A stretch of DNA of 50,522 bases. It comes from Paenibacillus contaminans. GTDB taxonomy: Bacteria; Bacillota; Bacilli; Paenibacillales; NBRC-103111. The notes below the pieces were generated by a model that saw only the letters and a list, made by a program, of their open reading frames with translations, did no database searches and had not been told where the DNA came from. The DNA lies in NCBI RefSeq assembly GCF_003285015.1, contig NZ_QMFB01000049.1:780-51301 (forward strand), read 5' to 3'. Shown piece by piece: positions 42,186 through 50,522 of the stretch (position 1 is its first letter; every line of letters begins with the position of its first letter). A program made the position numbers and the translations under genes.

Positions 42186-43763
42186 ATGTTGAAAAAATAT
42201 GCGGCTTCAGCTGCGGTGATCGGATTGACTGCTTTGGCTTCATTAGGCTGTTCTTCGGGATCGGGTACGGATGATAAAAGCGGCAGCGCCTCGCCAGCGG
42301 CAACGGGAGGAACTTCAAGCTCCCCTGCGGCGGCTTCGGCCAACAAAAAAACAGAGAAAGTTTACGTGTACGCCAACCTTGGAAACTTGTCGCAGACGAC
42401 GGAAACAAGTAAGCCGGAAGCTTCGGAGGAAGTAAAAAAAGCGATTCTCGACAAAACGGGCATCGAAGTTATTCCGATTATCCCGCCGAAAGGCTCGGAG
42501 AATGATAAGCTGAACATTTTGCTTGCCTCGAACGAACCGCTCGATATTTTCAAAGGCACGATGGCTGAGCATCAAGCCAAAGGCGCTGCGATGCCGTTGG
42601 ACGAATTGCTGGATAAATACGGCCCGAATATTAAGAAGCTGTGGCCGGACAACTGGGGAAAGGAAGCTTGGGACGCGCTCAAAGGACAGGACGGCAAAAT
42701 TTACGCCATACCGGAAATTCCGGTGCTTGCAGGCAACACGGTATTGCTGCGGGAGGATTGGCTGAACAAACTCGGACTGAAGATGCCGAAAACGATCGAC
42801 GAGCTGGAAGCGGTTTTGCAGGCGTTTAAGGATAAAGATCCTGCAGGAAACGGACAAACGATTCCGCTGCTTACCGACTTATCCGGGTTGAACATGGGGC
42901 TTGCCGCCGGGTTTATGGATATCGCCTACGCCAATTGGCTCGATACGGACGGCAAAGTGAAGCCGCCGGTGCTCAACCCGGGATATAAAGATTTTGTCGT
43001 GAAAATGGCTGACTGGTACAAGAAGGGGTACATCTACAAGGAGTCTTTCTCGTCGAACCGGGATAAGCTGATCGAGCTTGTTAAGCAGAACCGTGCGGCA
43101 TCGGCGGCAGTCTGGTATACGACGGTGCTCGGCAACGATTCCGTGCTCAGGCAGAACGTGCCTGAAGCGAAATACGCCGTCGCAGGCGAGCTGCAAGGAC
43201 CGAAAGGCTTCGTTACGTCCACGGGCGGCGTCAGCCGGGGCGGGTATATGATCAGCAAAAACGCCAAAAATCCGGAGGCGGCCATCAAGTACATCGACTG
43301 GCTGCAGTCGGATATCGAAAACTATTTGACGGCATTTTTCGGCGTGAAGGATAAGCACTGGAAGTATACGGATCCTCAGAACAAAATTATGGAGGGCTTG
43401 AACCGCGATTATATCGGCGAATACATTACCGGCGGATCCTTCGCCATTACGGTGCAATACCGGAAGAACGACCCGGTTGCGGCTCCTCAGTTCGATTACA
43501 TGGGCAAGTACATCACCGATATGACCCGTGTCAAGAAACCGTCTCTTCTCAGCGTAGAGTATAAATTCGACCAGAAAGCGATCTCCCAGAAGGTGCCGAC
43601 GCTTGCGGACATCACCCGGATGATCGATCAAGAGGTCGTCAAGTTCATTATGGGCGCGAGACCGATTTCCGAGTTCGACAAGTTCCTGCAGGAGCTGAAC
43701 AAAGCCGGCTTGGACAAATGGATTGACGCTTATACGAGCGAGTACAACAGAGTTAAAGGGTAA
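42186..43763 (+). CDS. ABC sugar transporter, solute-binding lipoprotein
   Basis: 525 aa, ATG 42186 with GGGAGGG upstream; the frame is open from 42066 but the lipoprotein signal starts here. Lipobox LASLGC with Cys at about residue 20, then a Ser/Gly/Ala linker and a two-lobed binding domain of the LplA/YtcQ type (family 1-like, 500-aa class). YVYANLGNLSQ, PKTIDELEAVLQAFKDKDP and GGVSRGGYMISKNAKNPEAA are typical. Binds an oligosaccharide outside the cell and delivers it to the two permeases that follow. No ATPase gene is in the window; these systems share a general MsmX-type ATPase. Confidence 0.93.
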   Translation: MLKKYAASAAVIGLTALASLGCSSGSGTDDKSGSASPAATGGTSSSPAAASANKKTEKVYVYANLGNLSQTTETSKPEASEEVKKAILDKTGIEVIPIIPPKGSENDKLNILLASNEPLDIFKGTMAEHQAKGAAMPLDELLDKYGPNIKKLWPDNWGKEAWDALKGQDGKIYAIPEIPVLAGNTVLLREDWLNKLGLKMPKTIDELEAVLQAFKDKDPAGNGQTIPLLTDLSGLNMGLAAGFMDIAYANWLDTDGKVKPPVLNPGYKDFVVKMADWYKKGYIYKESFSSNRDKLIELVKQNRAASAAVWYTTVLGNDSVLRQNVPEAKYAVAGELQGPKGFVTSTGGVSRGGYMISKNAKNPEAAIKYIDWLQSDIENYLTAFFGVKDKHWKYTDPQNKIMEGLNRDYIGEYITGGSFAITVQYRKNDPVAAPQFDYMGKYITDMTRVKKPSLLSVEYKFDQKAISQKVPTLADITRMIDQEVVKFIMGARPISEFDKFLQELNKAGLDKWIDAYTSEYNRVKG

Positions 43764-43803
43764 TTCATGCGACAACTGTTCGCCTGATAGAGGGATGACT
43801 GGA

Positions 43804-43831
43804 CACGGACGCCGGTCTGCGGCGATCCGTG
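43804..43831 (+). other. Intercistronic stem-loop between binding protein and permease genes
   Basis: CACGGA-GCCG, loop GTCTG, CGGC-TCCGTG. GC-rich, no T-run. In ABC operons such hairpins protect the binding-protein mRNA and lower permease expression. Confidence 0.65.
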
Positions 43832-43876
43832 CCGGCCGTTCCGGTAAAGAGAGGCAGGAATGGGGCTGACATACGA

Positions 43877-44794
43877 ATGCAAACGCAAACGGTAAACGCG
43901 ATCAAAAGGCATAAGCTGTATTACCTGCTTATTCTTCCAGGTGTGCTGTATTTTCTTGTTTTTCATTACGTTCCGATGTACGGGATTACGATCGCGTTCA
44001 AGGACATTGCGCCTTTCGAAGGGCTCAAGGGCATATTTACGGCGGAATGGGTGGGCTTGCAGCATTTCAAAAATTTCGCGTCCTCCTATTACTTCTGGGA
44101 CATCATCGGCAATACGCTGACGATCAGCGTGTACCGCCTCGTCTTCGGCTTTCCGGCGCCGATCATACTCGCGCTCCTGATCAACGAAGCGCGGCATGTG
44201 ATGTTTAAACGGACGGTGCAAACGATCTCTTACCTGCCGCATTTTATTTCGATGGTCGTGCTTGCCGGTTTAACGACGACGCTGCTCAGCACCGACGGCG
44301 GCTTTATTAACGGCTTGCTGCAGAAGCTCGGCTTCGAGCCGGTCGCTTTCTTGACCGATACGAATACGTTCAGGCCGGTGCTCGTCATATCCGCCATTTG
44401 GAAGGAAGTCGGCTGGAGCAGCATCATTTATTTGGCGGCTATCGCAGGAGTCGATCCGCAGCTGTATGAGGCGGCTAAGGTGGACGGAGCGAGCCGTTTA
44501 CGGCAAATATGGCATATTACGATTCCGGGCATCAGCCATATTATCGTCATTTTGTTTATTCTGCAGATCGGTCATATCATGGATGCCGGGTTCGAGCAGG
44601 TGTTCCTGCTGTATTCGCCGCCCGTTTACGATGTGGCGGATATTATCGATACGTACGTGTACCGGAAGGGTCTCGTAGAGGTTCAATATTCGTTTGCCGC
44701 AGCGGTCGGGCTGTTCAAGTCGGTAATTGCCGTCATCCTGGTCGTCGGCGCCAATTACCTGGCGAAAAAAATCGATCAGGAAGGGATTTGGTAG
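43877..44794 (+). CDS. ABC sugar permease, LplB type
   Basis: 305 aa with six predicted helices, from LYYLLILPGVLYFLVFHYVP (about 17) on. The EAA loop that docks the ATPase is EAAKVDGASRLRQIWHITIP (about 205). Starts like MQTQTVNAIKRHKLYYL; a frame open to 43829 adds a GC-rich stretch that belongs to the intergenic hairpin region. The second permease starts 14 bases after its stop. Confidence 0.92.
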   Translation: MQTQTVNAIKRHKLYYLLILPGVLYFLVFHYVPMYGITIAFKDIAPFEGLKGIFTAEWVGLQHFKNFASSYYFWDIIGNTLTISVYRLVFGFPAPIILALLINEARHVMFKRTVQTISYLPHFISMVVLAGLTTTLLSTDGGFINGLLQKLGFEPVAFLTDTNTFRPVLVISAIWKEVGWSSIIYLAAIAGVDPQLYEAAKVDGASRLRQIWHITIPGISHIIVILFILQIGHIMDAGFEQVFLLYSPPVYDVADIIDTYVYRKGLVEVQYSFAAAVGLFKSVIAVILVVGANYLAKKIDQEGIW

Positions 44795-44807
44795 GAGGTG
44801 ATGAGCG

Positions 44808-45698
44808 ATGAGACTGAATACGTCGTCAAGCAGCGAGAAAGCGTTTCAGATTTTTAATTATACTTTTTTGACCGTGCTGTCCCTTCTGTTCATCATCCCG
44901 TTTATCGTCATCGTCTCGACTTCGCTTGTCAGCGAGAACGAATTGATTCGCAGGGGTTCGTTTATTCTCATTCCGGAGAAGTTCGATATTTCGGCTTATA
45001 AAGCGCTGCTGAGTGAAGGCTCGCAATTGTACAGGGCGTACGGGGTTACGATTATGCGGGTGTTGACCGGTACGCTGCTCAACTTGCTGTTTACGTCGAT
45101 GATGGCTTACGGCTTGTCGCGCAAAACGCTGCCGGGACGCAATTTTTTCATCACCCTCGTTTTCGTGACGATGCTGTTCAGCGGCGGGCTGATTCCATCG
45201 TATTTGCTGCTAAAGTTTCTTCATTTGACGGATACGTTCTGGGTTATGATTATCCCCGGCTTGATCAGCGCGTGGAATCTGTTTATCATGAAAAATTTCT
45301 TCTCGCAAATTCCGGACGGGCTGATCGAGTCGGCGACGATCGACGGGGCGTCGCCGCTGAAAATATTGATACTGGTCGTGTTTCCGCTCAGCTTGCCTAC
45401 GTTCGCCACGATCGGGCTGTTCTACGCGGTCGCCCATTGGAACGCATGGTTCGATGCGACGATTTATATTAACGACGCGAATTTGATGCCGGTTCAGGTG
45501 CTGATGCGCCGCATCGTGCTGACGATGACGAGCCAGGATTTAAGCGCAGAAATTCTCGGCAGCCTGGAAAGCCGACCGACGCCGCAGAGCTTGCGCGGCG
45601 CGATGATCATCGTGACGACGCTGCCGATCGTTTGCGTCTATCCGTTCCTGCAGAAGCATTTCGTCAAAGGCGTGATGGTCGGATCGATTAAGGGTTAA
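44808..45698 (+). CDS. ABC sugar permease, LplC/YtcP type
   Basis: 296 aa, six helices. EAA loop: ESATIDGASPLKILILVVFP (about 178). MRLNTSSSSEKAFQIFNYTF opening and PIVCVYPFLQKHFVKGVMVG ending are typical of the second permease of this class. GGAGGTGA sits in the 14-base gap after the first permease, so the two are translated together. Forms the membrane channel with its partner. Confidence 0.93.
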   Translation: MRLNTSSSSEKAFQIFNYTFLTVLSLLFIIPFIVIVSTSLVSENELIRRGSFILIPEKFDISAYKALLSEGSQLYRAYGVTIMRVLTGTLLNLLFTSMMAYGLSRKTLPGRNFFITLVFVTMLFSGGLIPSYLLLKFLHLTDTFWVMIIPGLISAWNLFIMKNFFSQIPDGLIESATIDGASPLKILILVVFPLSLPTFATIGLFYAVAHWNAWFDATIYINDANLMPVQVLMRRIVLTMTSQDLSAEILGSLESRPTPQSLRGAMIIVTTLPIVCVYPFLQKHFVKGVMVGSIKG

Positions 45699-45732
45699 GT
45701 TTCTGATGCATCTAAACTAAGGGGAGTGAGTC

Positions 45733-47382
45733 ATGTCCATGCTGCAATCGCCCATTAACGTAACGTTTGCCGGAAAGCTGGGTACGTTCGTGACGCTGCA
45801 AGACGGGGTTATTCTGTCCATCTATGCGGAAGCAAGAAGTCCTTACGATTGGAACGATACCTCCATTACGCAAAGACTGTTCGGCCGGCGTTCGGAAGAC
45901 GGAGGTCTGAATTGGGGGGAACCGGAGCAAATTTTCGAGTTCCCGGCTGCACCCGGATCCATAAAAGCGCTCGATCTGGATCATGCGCCGCTGCTTGATG
46001 CCGAAGGCACGCTTCATCTGTACGGGTTCAGGATGCTGAATTGGGATGCCGGCGTGCCTTACAGCGAGCGCATCGTCGAAATGTGGCATCTGTATTCCCG
46101 CGACGGCGGGCATTCGTGGACCGGGCCGGAGCGGATCGATTACGGACACCGGTATACGGGCTCGCTCAATGCGGTCACGCAGCTTGCTGACGGCAGAATC
46201 GTTATGCCGTTCTCGTTTATGTCGGACCGCAAATCCGGCGTTTTCGTGAGCGAAGTCATTATATCCGACGACAGCGGATACTCGTGGCGAAACGCGGGAG
46301 CCGACATCGTCATCGACAACGGCGGAGGCGCGCTGGAGTCCGGCGCGGTCGAGCCGGTCACCGTCGAGCTGCCGGACGGGCGGGTATGGATGGTCATCCG
46401 TACGCAAATGGGCCGGTTTTACGAGTCTTATTCCTCCGATGGCGGGGAGACTTGGTCCCGGCCCCAGCCGACGCCGTTCATTTCGTCCAACGCGCCCGCC
46501 GGACTTCTTCGGTTGCGCAACGGCCGGATTTTGATGTGCTGGAACCATTGCAAAGGCGAACCGATACGTCACGGGATCAGCTATGCCAGGCAGTCCCTAG
46601 TGGCGGCGATTCGCGAAGCGGACGGAGCTTGGCGGGGGTATCGCGAGATCGTCCGGCTTGCGCCCGATCAAGATCCCGATCATCTCGTCTGTTATCCTTG
46701 GATGACGGAGACGGCTGACGGAAAGGTTCTCGTAGGTTATCTTGATGTGAATTTGTCCGATTGGCACGGTACCGTGCAATACCGGACGGTTAGCATCGAT
46801 CCGTCATGGGTTGCGGCAGGCAGTGCGCTGGAGCAGTGGGAGAACGGCATCGGCGTATGCTCGCACACGAAGGCGGGGGCGGATTTGGAGTCCGGGGCGG
46901 ACGGAAACGTTCTGCGCTTGCATGCGGGCGGAGAGCCTGCCGGAATCACCTGGAATTTCCCTTTCGCTGTGAAAGGGGCGCTTTGCTTGCGGGTGATGAT
47001 GGAGGAAGGGTTCGGCGGGGCTTATATAACGCTCGGGGAATCGTTTCTTAAACCGGGCAACCGGCAAGGCGGAACGTGCCGCTTTAGAATGGAGCCGGAC
47101 GGCAGACTGGCCGCTCAATATGTGAACGAAGGACCGTACATTCCGCTAAGGTGGTCGGAATCGCTCGTTTCGGGGCAGTGGATCGATCTGGTGATCGAAT
47201 GGGACTGCGGCATGGAGATCGCCCGCATTTATGCAAACGGCGCTTTGGCGGGCGTCATCATGCAGCTGGAACGAGGGCGAGGAGCTTCATACGTTCGCTT
47301 GTTTGCGGACGAATCCGGCGGCGGTTTGCGGGTAAGGCGGATGGAAAGCGAAAACAAGGCTATTGAGGGGGCGCCGGTATGA
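45733..47382 (+). CDS. Asp-box sialidase-fold protein with C-terminal concanavalin-like domain
   Basis: 549 aa, no signal peptide, so cytosolic. Four Asp boxes (SxDxGxTW type): SEDGGLNW (about 57), SRDGGHSW (about 121), SDDSGYSW (about 178), SSDGGETW (about 236), which predict a six-bladed sialidase propeller. The last 170 residues (NFPFAVKGALCLRVMMEEGF) resemble a lectin/LamG-like sandwich. Catalytic Arg triad and Tyr of true sialidases cannot be proved from here. It is 34 bases behind the permease and likely hydrolyses an imported oligosaccharide; sialic acid itself is not implied. Confidence 0.8.
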   Translation: MSMLQSPINVTFAGKLGTFVTLQDGVILSIYAEARSPYDWNDTSITQRLFGRRSEDGGLNWGEPEQIFEFPAAPGSIKALDLDHAPLLDAEGTLHLYGFRMLNWDAGVPYSERIVEMWHLYSRDGGHSWTGPERIDYGHRYTGSLNAVTQLADGRIVMPFSFMSDRKSGVFVSEVIISDDSGYSWRNAGADIVIDNGGGALESGAVEPVTVELPDGRVWMVIRTQMGRFYESYSSDGGETWSRPQPTPFISSNAPAGLLRLRNGRILMCWNHCKGEPIRHGISYARQSLVAAIREADGAWRGYREIVRLAPDQDPDHLVCYPWMTETADGKVLVGYLDVNLSDWHGTVQYRTVSIDPSWVAAGSALEQWENGIGVCSHTKAGADLESGADGNVLRLHAGGEPAGITWNFPFAVKGALCLRVMMEEGFGGAYITLGESFLKPGNRQGGTCRFRMEPDGRLAAQYVNEGPYIPLRWSESLVSGQWIDLVIEWDCGMEIARIYANGALAGVIMQLERGRGASYVRLFADESGGGLRVRRMESENKAIEGAPV

Positions 47383-47660
47383 GATCCGAGCTACCGCGAC
47401 GACCCTTCCTTTATGCTTCCGAAAACCGCTTGCATCGAAAGCGTATAGGACGGCATCTTTTTACTCTTTCATATCCCGACAACCAATGATTAAAAACTGA
47501 ATTTCACCGGTGTTCTCCCGCACGTTCCCGGATAGGAGCGGTCTTGCCCGCTTTATATACTTAATGTATCGCAAGTTTTGGGGAAGGGAGAACCATAAAT
47601 AGTCAAGTCAGGGCAGCGCTGATGTTATGAGATCTCTAATTGACGGGAGTGGAAAAAAAG

Positions 47661-48758
47661 ATGCTGCAAAAAGGCAATGTGGTGCTGGATCTTCGTCCGG
47701 CCGAAGGAAATCCGCGCAACAGCGAAGGCGCATTTATCGAACTGAAGGATGGAAGACTGTTGTTCGCATACAGCAGATTTACCGGGGATTCGCACAGCGA
47801 CGATGCAGTCGCAAGCATCGCCGCGAGAGTTTCAAGCGACGAGGGCGAAACATGGTCCGAGGACCGGATCATCGCCGTACCGGCCGATCATGAGGCGATC
47901 AATATTATGAGCGTTTCGTTCATGCGAATGGCGAACGGCGATATCGGCCTCTTTTATGTGTTTCGTTATGGCTGGCACGATACGAGACTTCATTTGCGCC
48001 GTTCTTCGGACGAAGGGCAGACGTGGGGAGAGCCGGTATGCTGCGTACCGGGCCCGGGTTATTATGTAACGAACAACGACAGGGTGGTAAGACTTTCCGG
48101 CGGACGACTGATCGTTCCGTGCGCGCTTCACCGGATGCGCGGCGAAAGCACGACCGATTGGAAATCGTTTGACGGACGGGGGATCGTTTACTTTTTTCTG
48201 TCGGATGACGACGGACTGACCTGGCGGGAAGGGAAGGAGTTTTGCGTGCTGCCCGTGCCCCGCTCGGCTAGCGGCTTGCAGGAGCCTGGCGTGCTGGAGC
48301 TGGCAAACGGCGTGCTCTGGTCGTGGAGCCGGACCGATATGGGGTATCAATACGAAATGTTTTCGCATGACGGAGGAGAAACATGGAGTCAGCCGGTTCC
48401 ATCCGTTTTCACATCCCCTTGCTCCCCGTTGTCGGTCAAGAGAGAACCGCGGAGCGGTCATTTGCTGGCCGTTTGGAATCCGGTCCCGAACTACCAGACG
48501 CGGAAGCTGGAGCGGCATTCATGGGGACGCACGCCGCTTGTCGGGGCGATCAGCAAGGATGAGGGGAAGTCATGGACGCAATTTTTCGTCGCGGAAACCG
48601 AAGAGGACGGAGGAGGTTATTGCTACACGACGATTCATTTTACGGGCGATTCCGTACTGCTGGCTTATTGCGCGGGCGAAGAAGAAGACGGCATTTGCCT
48701 GGCAAGGCTGAAGATGCGCAAGATCCGGCTGGCGGATATCGATCCGGAGATGGCGTAA
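47661..48758 (+). CDS. Second Asp-box sialidase-fold protein
   Basis: 365 aa from ATG 47661 with GGGAGTGG upstream (a TTG at 47640 is less likely). Asp boxes: SSDEGETW (about 59), SSDEGQTW (about 112), SDDDGLTW (about 182), SHDGGETW (about 245), SKDEGKSW (about 302). The opening LRPAEGNPRNSEGAFIELKD is typical of bacterial exo-sialidase-like proteins, where the Arg of RNSEG contacts the acid. No signal peptide. It shares little sequence with its neighbour except the fold and lacks the lectin part. The 278 bases between the two hold no gene. Confidence 0.8.
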   Translation: MLQKGNVVLDLRPAEGNPRNSEGAFIELKDGRLLFAYSRFTGDSHSDDAVASIAARVSSDEGETWSEDRIIAVPADHEAINIMSVSFMRMANGDIGLFYVFRYGWHDTRLHLRRSSDEGQTWGEPVCCVPGPGYYVTNNDRVVRLSGGRLIVPCALHRMRGESTTDWKSFDGRGIVYFFLSDDDGLTWREGKEFCVLPVPRSASGLQEPGVLELANGVLWSWSRTDMGYQYEMFSHDGGETWSQPVPSVFTSPCSPLSVKREPRSGHLLAVWNPVPNYQTRKLERHSWGRTPLVGAISKDEGKSWTQFFVAETEEDGGGYCYTTIHFTGDSVLLAYCAGEEEDGICLARLKMRKIRLADIDPEMA

Positions 48759-48769
48759 CTGTTTATATA

Positions 48770-48816
48770 GGAAAAGAGCGTCAGGCTGAATTCAGCCCGC
48801 CGCTCTTTTCTTTTTG
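48770..48816. terminator. Bidirectional terminator after the sugar ABC locus
   Basis: AAAAGAGCG (48772-48780) pairs with CGCTCTTTT (48801-48809), around the perfect palindrome GGCTGAATTCAGCC (48784-48797); CTTTTTG follows on the plus side. Confidence 0.9.
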
Positions 48817-48820
48817 CCGC

Positions 48821-49300
48821 TTACCCTTTATACTTATTTAAAAATTCCGTGTATTTCTCCTTCGAGTTTTCGCCGACGATCCGGTCGACCTCTTTGCCGT
48901 CTTTATAGTAGACAAGCGTCGGAGTGCCTTCGATTTTCGATTTCTGCCAGTAGTTTTTAAATTCGGTCAGATTGAACTGCTTCATGTCGACGCCAAGATC
49001 TTTGGCGAGAGGGGACAGCATCGGCGTAACTACCGCGCAGTGCGAGCAGTCCGGCTGGAAATAATAAACGAACATCGGTTCTTTATTCTCCAGCGATTTG
49101 TCGAATGAGGCCGGCAGGATGATATTCTGGTAGTTCGGATCCTTCAGCTTCTCGACGGTTTGCGGCGTCAGCTTGGACGCTTTGACGTTGTAAAGCCTTT
49201 GGGCATCCTCGTTGCTTCCCGCCGTTGTCATCGATTTGACGACGAACAGAAGGACGAAGACGGCTACGATAGCGGATAAATACACAATAAGTTTCTTCAT
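48821..49300 (-). CDS. Membrane-anchored thioredoxin-fold protein
   Basis: 159 aa. N-terminal helix (LIVYLSAIVAVFVLLFVV) anchors it outside the membrane; the redox motif is FQPDCSHCAVVTP (CSHC, about residue 85) and the cis-proline EGTPTLVYYKDG (about 125). AGGGTGG precedes the ATG at 49300; the frame is open to 49360 but those residues are encoded by repeat copy 4. CSHC with a preceding Asp-Cys is close to DsbA-like or YtpP/BdbA proteins; reductase or oxidase is undecided. Confidence 0.87.
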   Translation of the reverse strand: MKKLIVYLSAIVAVFVLLFVVKSMTTAGSNEDAQRLYNVKASKLTPQTVEKLKDPNYQNIILPASFDKSLENKEPMFVYYFQPDCSHCAVVTPMLSPLAKDLGVDMKQFNLTEFKNYWQKSKIEGTPTLVYYKDGKEVDRIVGENSKEKYTEFLNKYKG

Positions 49301-49322
49301 GGACGATAAACCACCCTTTTCC

Positions 49323-49380
49323 AAAAATGTCAGAAGCATTGGCTCCTCTGATTGCTCCAATTTCCCGGCAAATGCCGGTC
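49323..49380 (+). repeat. Structured intergenic repeat, copy 4 (divergent, partial)
   Basis: Keeps AAAAT-TCAGAAGCAT, CTCC-CTGATTG and AATTTCCCGG, the 5' half of the element. TCAG/CTGA pairing is intact; the second half (GTAAACG...CGTTTATCC) is lost or replaced by GCCGGTC. Located between two divergent genes. Confidence 0.65.
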
Positions 49381-49497
49381 TTCAAGATGCTCTATAGCAT
49401 CATTCTAAACTATATTCAACATTTCAGATAGAACTCCTTCTATAGGTACTATAAAAATGTGAGCATATCGTGAACTGGCGGAAAGAGTGGCGAAAGA

Positions 49498-50522
49498 ATG
49501 GGAATAAAACTGCCTGACGCGTTCGTGGAACGGATGAGCGTGATGCTTGGCGACGAGTTTGAAGCGTTTATGAGGTCGTACGACGAACCTCGTTATTACG
49601 GTTTGCGCATAAATACGTTAAAGGTGCAGGCTTTGCGTTTTGCCGGAGAGCTGTCTCCGTTCGGCCGGCTGCAGCCGGTGCAGTGGGCTTCCGACGGTTT
49701 TTATTATGAAGAAGGCGAGCGCCCGGGGAAGCATCCTTATTATCATGCCGGACTTTATTATATCCAAGAGCCGAGCGCCATGGCTCCGGTTGAGCTGCTG
49801 GACGTTCAGCCGGGGGAGAGGGTACTCGATCTGTGCGCGGCGCCGGGCGGAAAATCGACGCAGATCGCCGCGAAGCTGGGGGGAAAGGGGCTGCTGGTCA
49901 GCAACGACAACAGTGCGGAGCGGGTCAAGGCGCTTGTCAAAAACATCGAGCTGTCCGGCGTGCGCAACGCCGTTGTGCTGAATGAGACGCCGGAACGGCT
50001 TGCGCCTGTTTTCGCCGGCTTTTTCGATAAAATATTGATCGACGCTCCATGCTCCGGCGAAGGAATGTTTCGCAAGGAAGAAGAAATGGCGAAGCAGTGG
50101 GAGCGCCATTCGGTGGAGCGATGCGTGATCATGCAGCGCGATATTTTGGGACAGGCCGCTTCGATGCTGAAGCCGGGCGGCCGGATCGTGTATTCGACCT
50201 GCACGTTCGCGCCGGAGGAGAACGAATGTATGATCGCGGAGTTCGTCGCCGCGTTTCGCGATTTTCGCATCGTGCCGGCTGAAACGCAGCACGGTTTTGA
50301 CAGCGGCCATCCTGACTGGGTGGCCGCGGTCAAAGCCGGCGCTGCTGAGGCCGGCAGCGAGGCGGCCGGCGCGGACGCAGCGGCGGCGGTGCGAGGCACC
50401 GTGCGGCTGTGGCCCCATCGCCTGAAGGGCGAGGGCCACTTCGTCGCGGTGCTCGAGCACACCGGCGCGAACGGCGGCGCAGCCGCAGCCGCGGCAGGGC
50501 CGCGCGAGCCCGCGCTGCGCGC
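49498..50522 (+). CDS. rsmF: 16S rRNA (cytosine-C5) methyltransferase, RsmF/NOL1-type, 3'-truncated
   Basis: ATG at 49498; 341 codons are visible and the frame is open at the window end. Uses S-adenosylmethionine to methylate rRNA cytosine. SAM motif VLDLCAAPGGKSTQIAAKL (about residue 110), motif IV DAPCSGEGMF with the release Cys (about 182), and motif VI YSTCTFAPEEN with the nucleophile Cys (about 234). The region after residue 280 (AGAAEAGSEAAGADAAAAV) is an Ala/Gly-rich low-complexity insertion with sharply higher GC than the rest, then FVAVLEHTG resumes the fold. C-terminal domain lies outside the window. Confidence 0.93.
   Translation, partial: MGIKLPDAFVERMSVMLGDEFEAFMRSYDEPRYYGLRINTLKVQALRFAGELSPFGRLQPVQWASDGFYYEEGERPGKHPYYHAGLYYIQEPSAMAPVELLDVQPGERVLDLCAAPGGKSTQIAAKLGGKGLLVSNDNSAERVKALVKNIELSGVRNAVVLNETPERLAPVFAGFFDKILIDAPCSGEGMFRKEEEMAKQWERHSVERCVIMQRDILGQAASMLKPGGRIVYSTCTFAPEENECMIAEFVAAFRDFRIVPAETQHGFDSGHPDWVAAVKAGAAEAGSEAAGADAAAAVRGTVRLWPHRLKGEGHFVAVLEHTGANGGAAAAAAGPREPALR

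Noticed and set aside
49301..49360. A 20-residue N-terminal extension of the membrane thioredoxin
   Set aside because: It is encoded in part by repeat copy 4 and precedes a good ribosome site plus a normal signal-anchor start at 49300.

Overview
The window reads as chromosomal DNA of a low-GC-lineage Gram-positive, most likely a Paenibacillus- or Cohnella-like member of the Paenibacillaceae. The reasons are strong AGGAGG-type ribosome sites, three perfect GlnR/TnrA boxes, catabolite-responsive elements, a membrane AraC-type regulator next to LplB/LplC-type sugar permeases, a copper-amine-oxidase-like stalk domain, and a citramalate synthase. The base composition is moderately GC-rich for the group. 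No rRNA, tRNA, CRISPR array, phage or transposase gene was seen. The assignment is by gene content and motifs only.

Layout. 1-3960: the end of an aldo/keto reductase, then xylulokinase (minus) divergent from a ROK-family XylR-like repressor. 4030-10130: a DeoR-type regulator followed by a complete Leloir galactose pathway (galK, galE, class II galT) and a mutarotase-like protein. 10270-12510: a DUF1499-like small protein, and thiol peroxidase tpx divergent from a LysR regulator. 12540-13560: about 1 kb without a credible gene, holding a G-rich degenerate tandem repeat and a 175-bp long-inverted-repeat element. 13560-18490: a MerR regulator with a YugP-type membrane zinc peptidase, then an ammonium transporter under three GlnR boxes, followed by a DUF294-type nucleotidyltransferase and a DnaQ-like exonuclease. 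18640-25140: a JAMM peptidase, MFS efflux pump, TlpA-type thioredoxin, citramalate synthase, DNA polymerase IV and ferredoxin. 25390-33380: a CHASE2 adenylate cyclase divergent from an exported FecR/BIG2/cohesin-like protein, an NHL-propeller protein, an L,D-transpeptidase and a small membrane protein. 33600-36300: class 2 dihydroorotate dehydrogenase, a RelQ-type (p)ppGpp synthetase and a DUF309 protein. 36330-39150: AraC regulator, ribokinase and nucleoside hydrolase (nucleoside salvage). 39370-48760: a sugar ABC locus with a membrane AraC regulator, lipoprotein, two permeases and two Asp-box sialidase-fold proteins. 48820-50522: a membrane thioredoxin and the start of an RsmF/NOL1-type rRNA methyltransferase that runs off the window.

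Two themes stand out. First, much of the window is devoted to taking up and breaking down sugars and nucleosides, each module with its own regulator. Second, the intergenic DNA is unusually rich in structure: a roughly 90-base element present in four copies (4897, 18497, 39265, 49323) whose copies can fold similarly despite base changes, a six-unit palindromic repeat cluster after xylB, a MITE-like element, and several large hairpins. The best candidates for undescribed biology are the four-copy structured repeat, the nitrogen-controlled ammonium transporter / nucleotidyltransferase / exonuclease operon with a 12-G tract in its ribosome site, and the CHASE2 cyclase-FecR-NHL-transpeptidase envelope locus.
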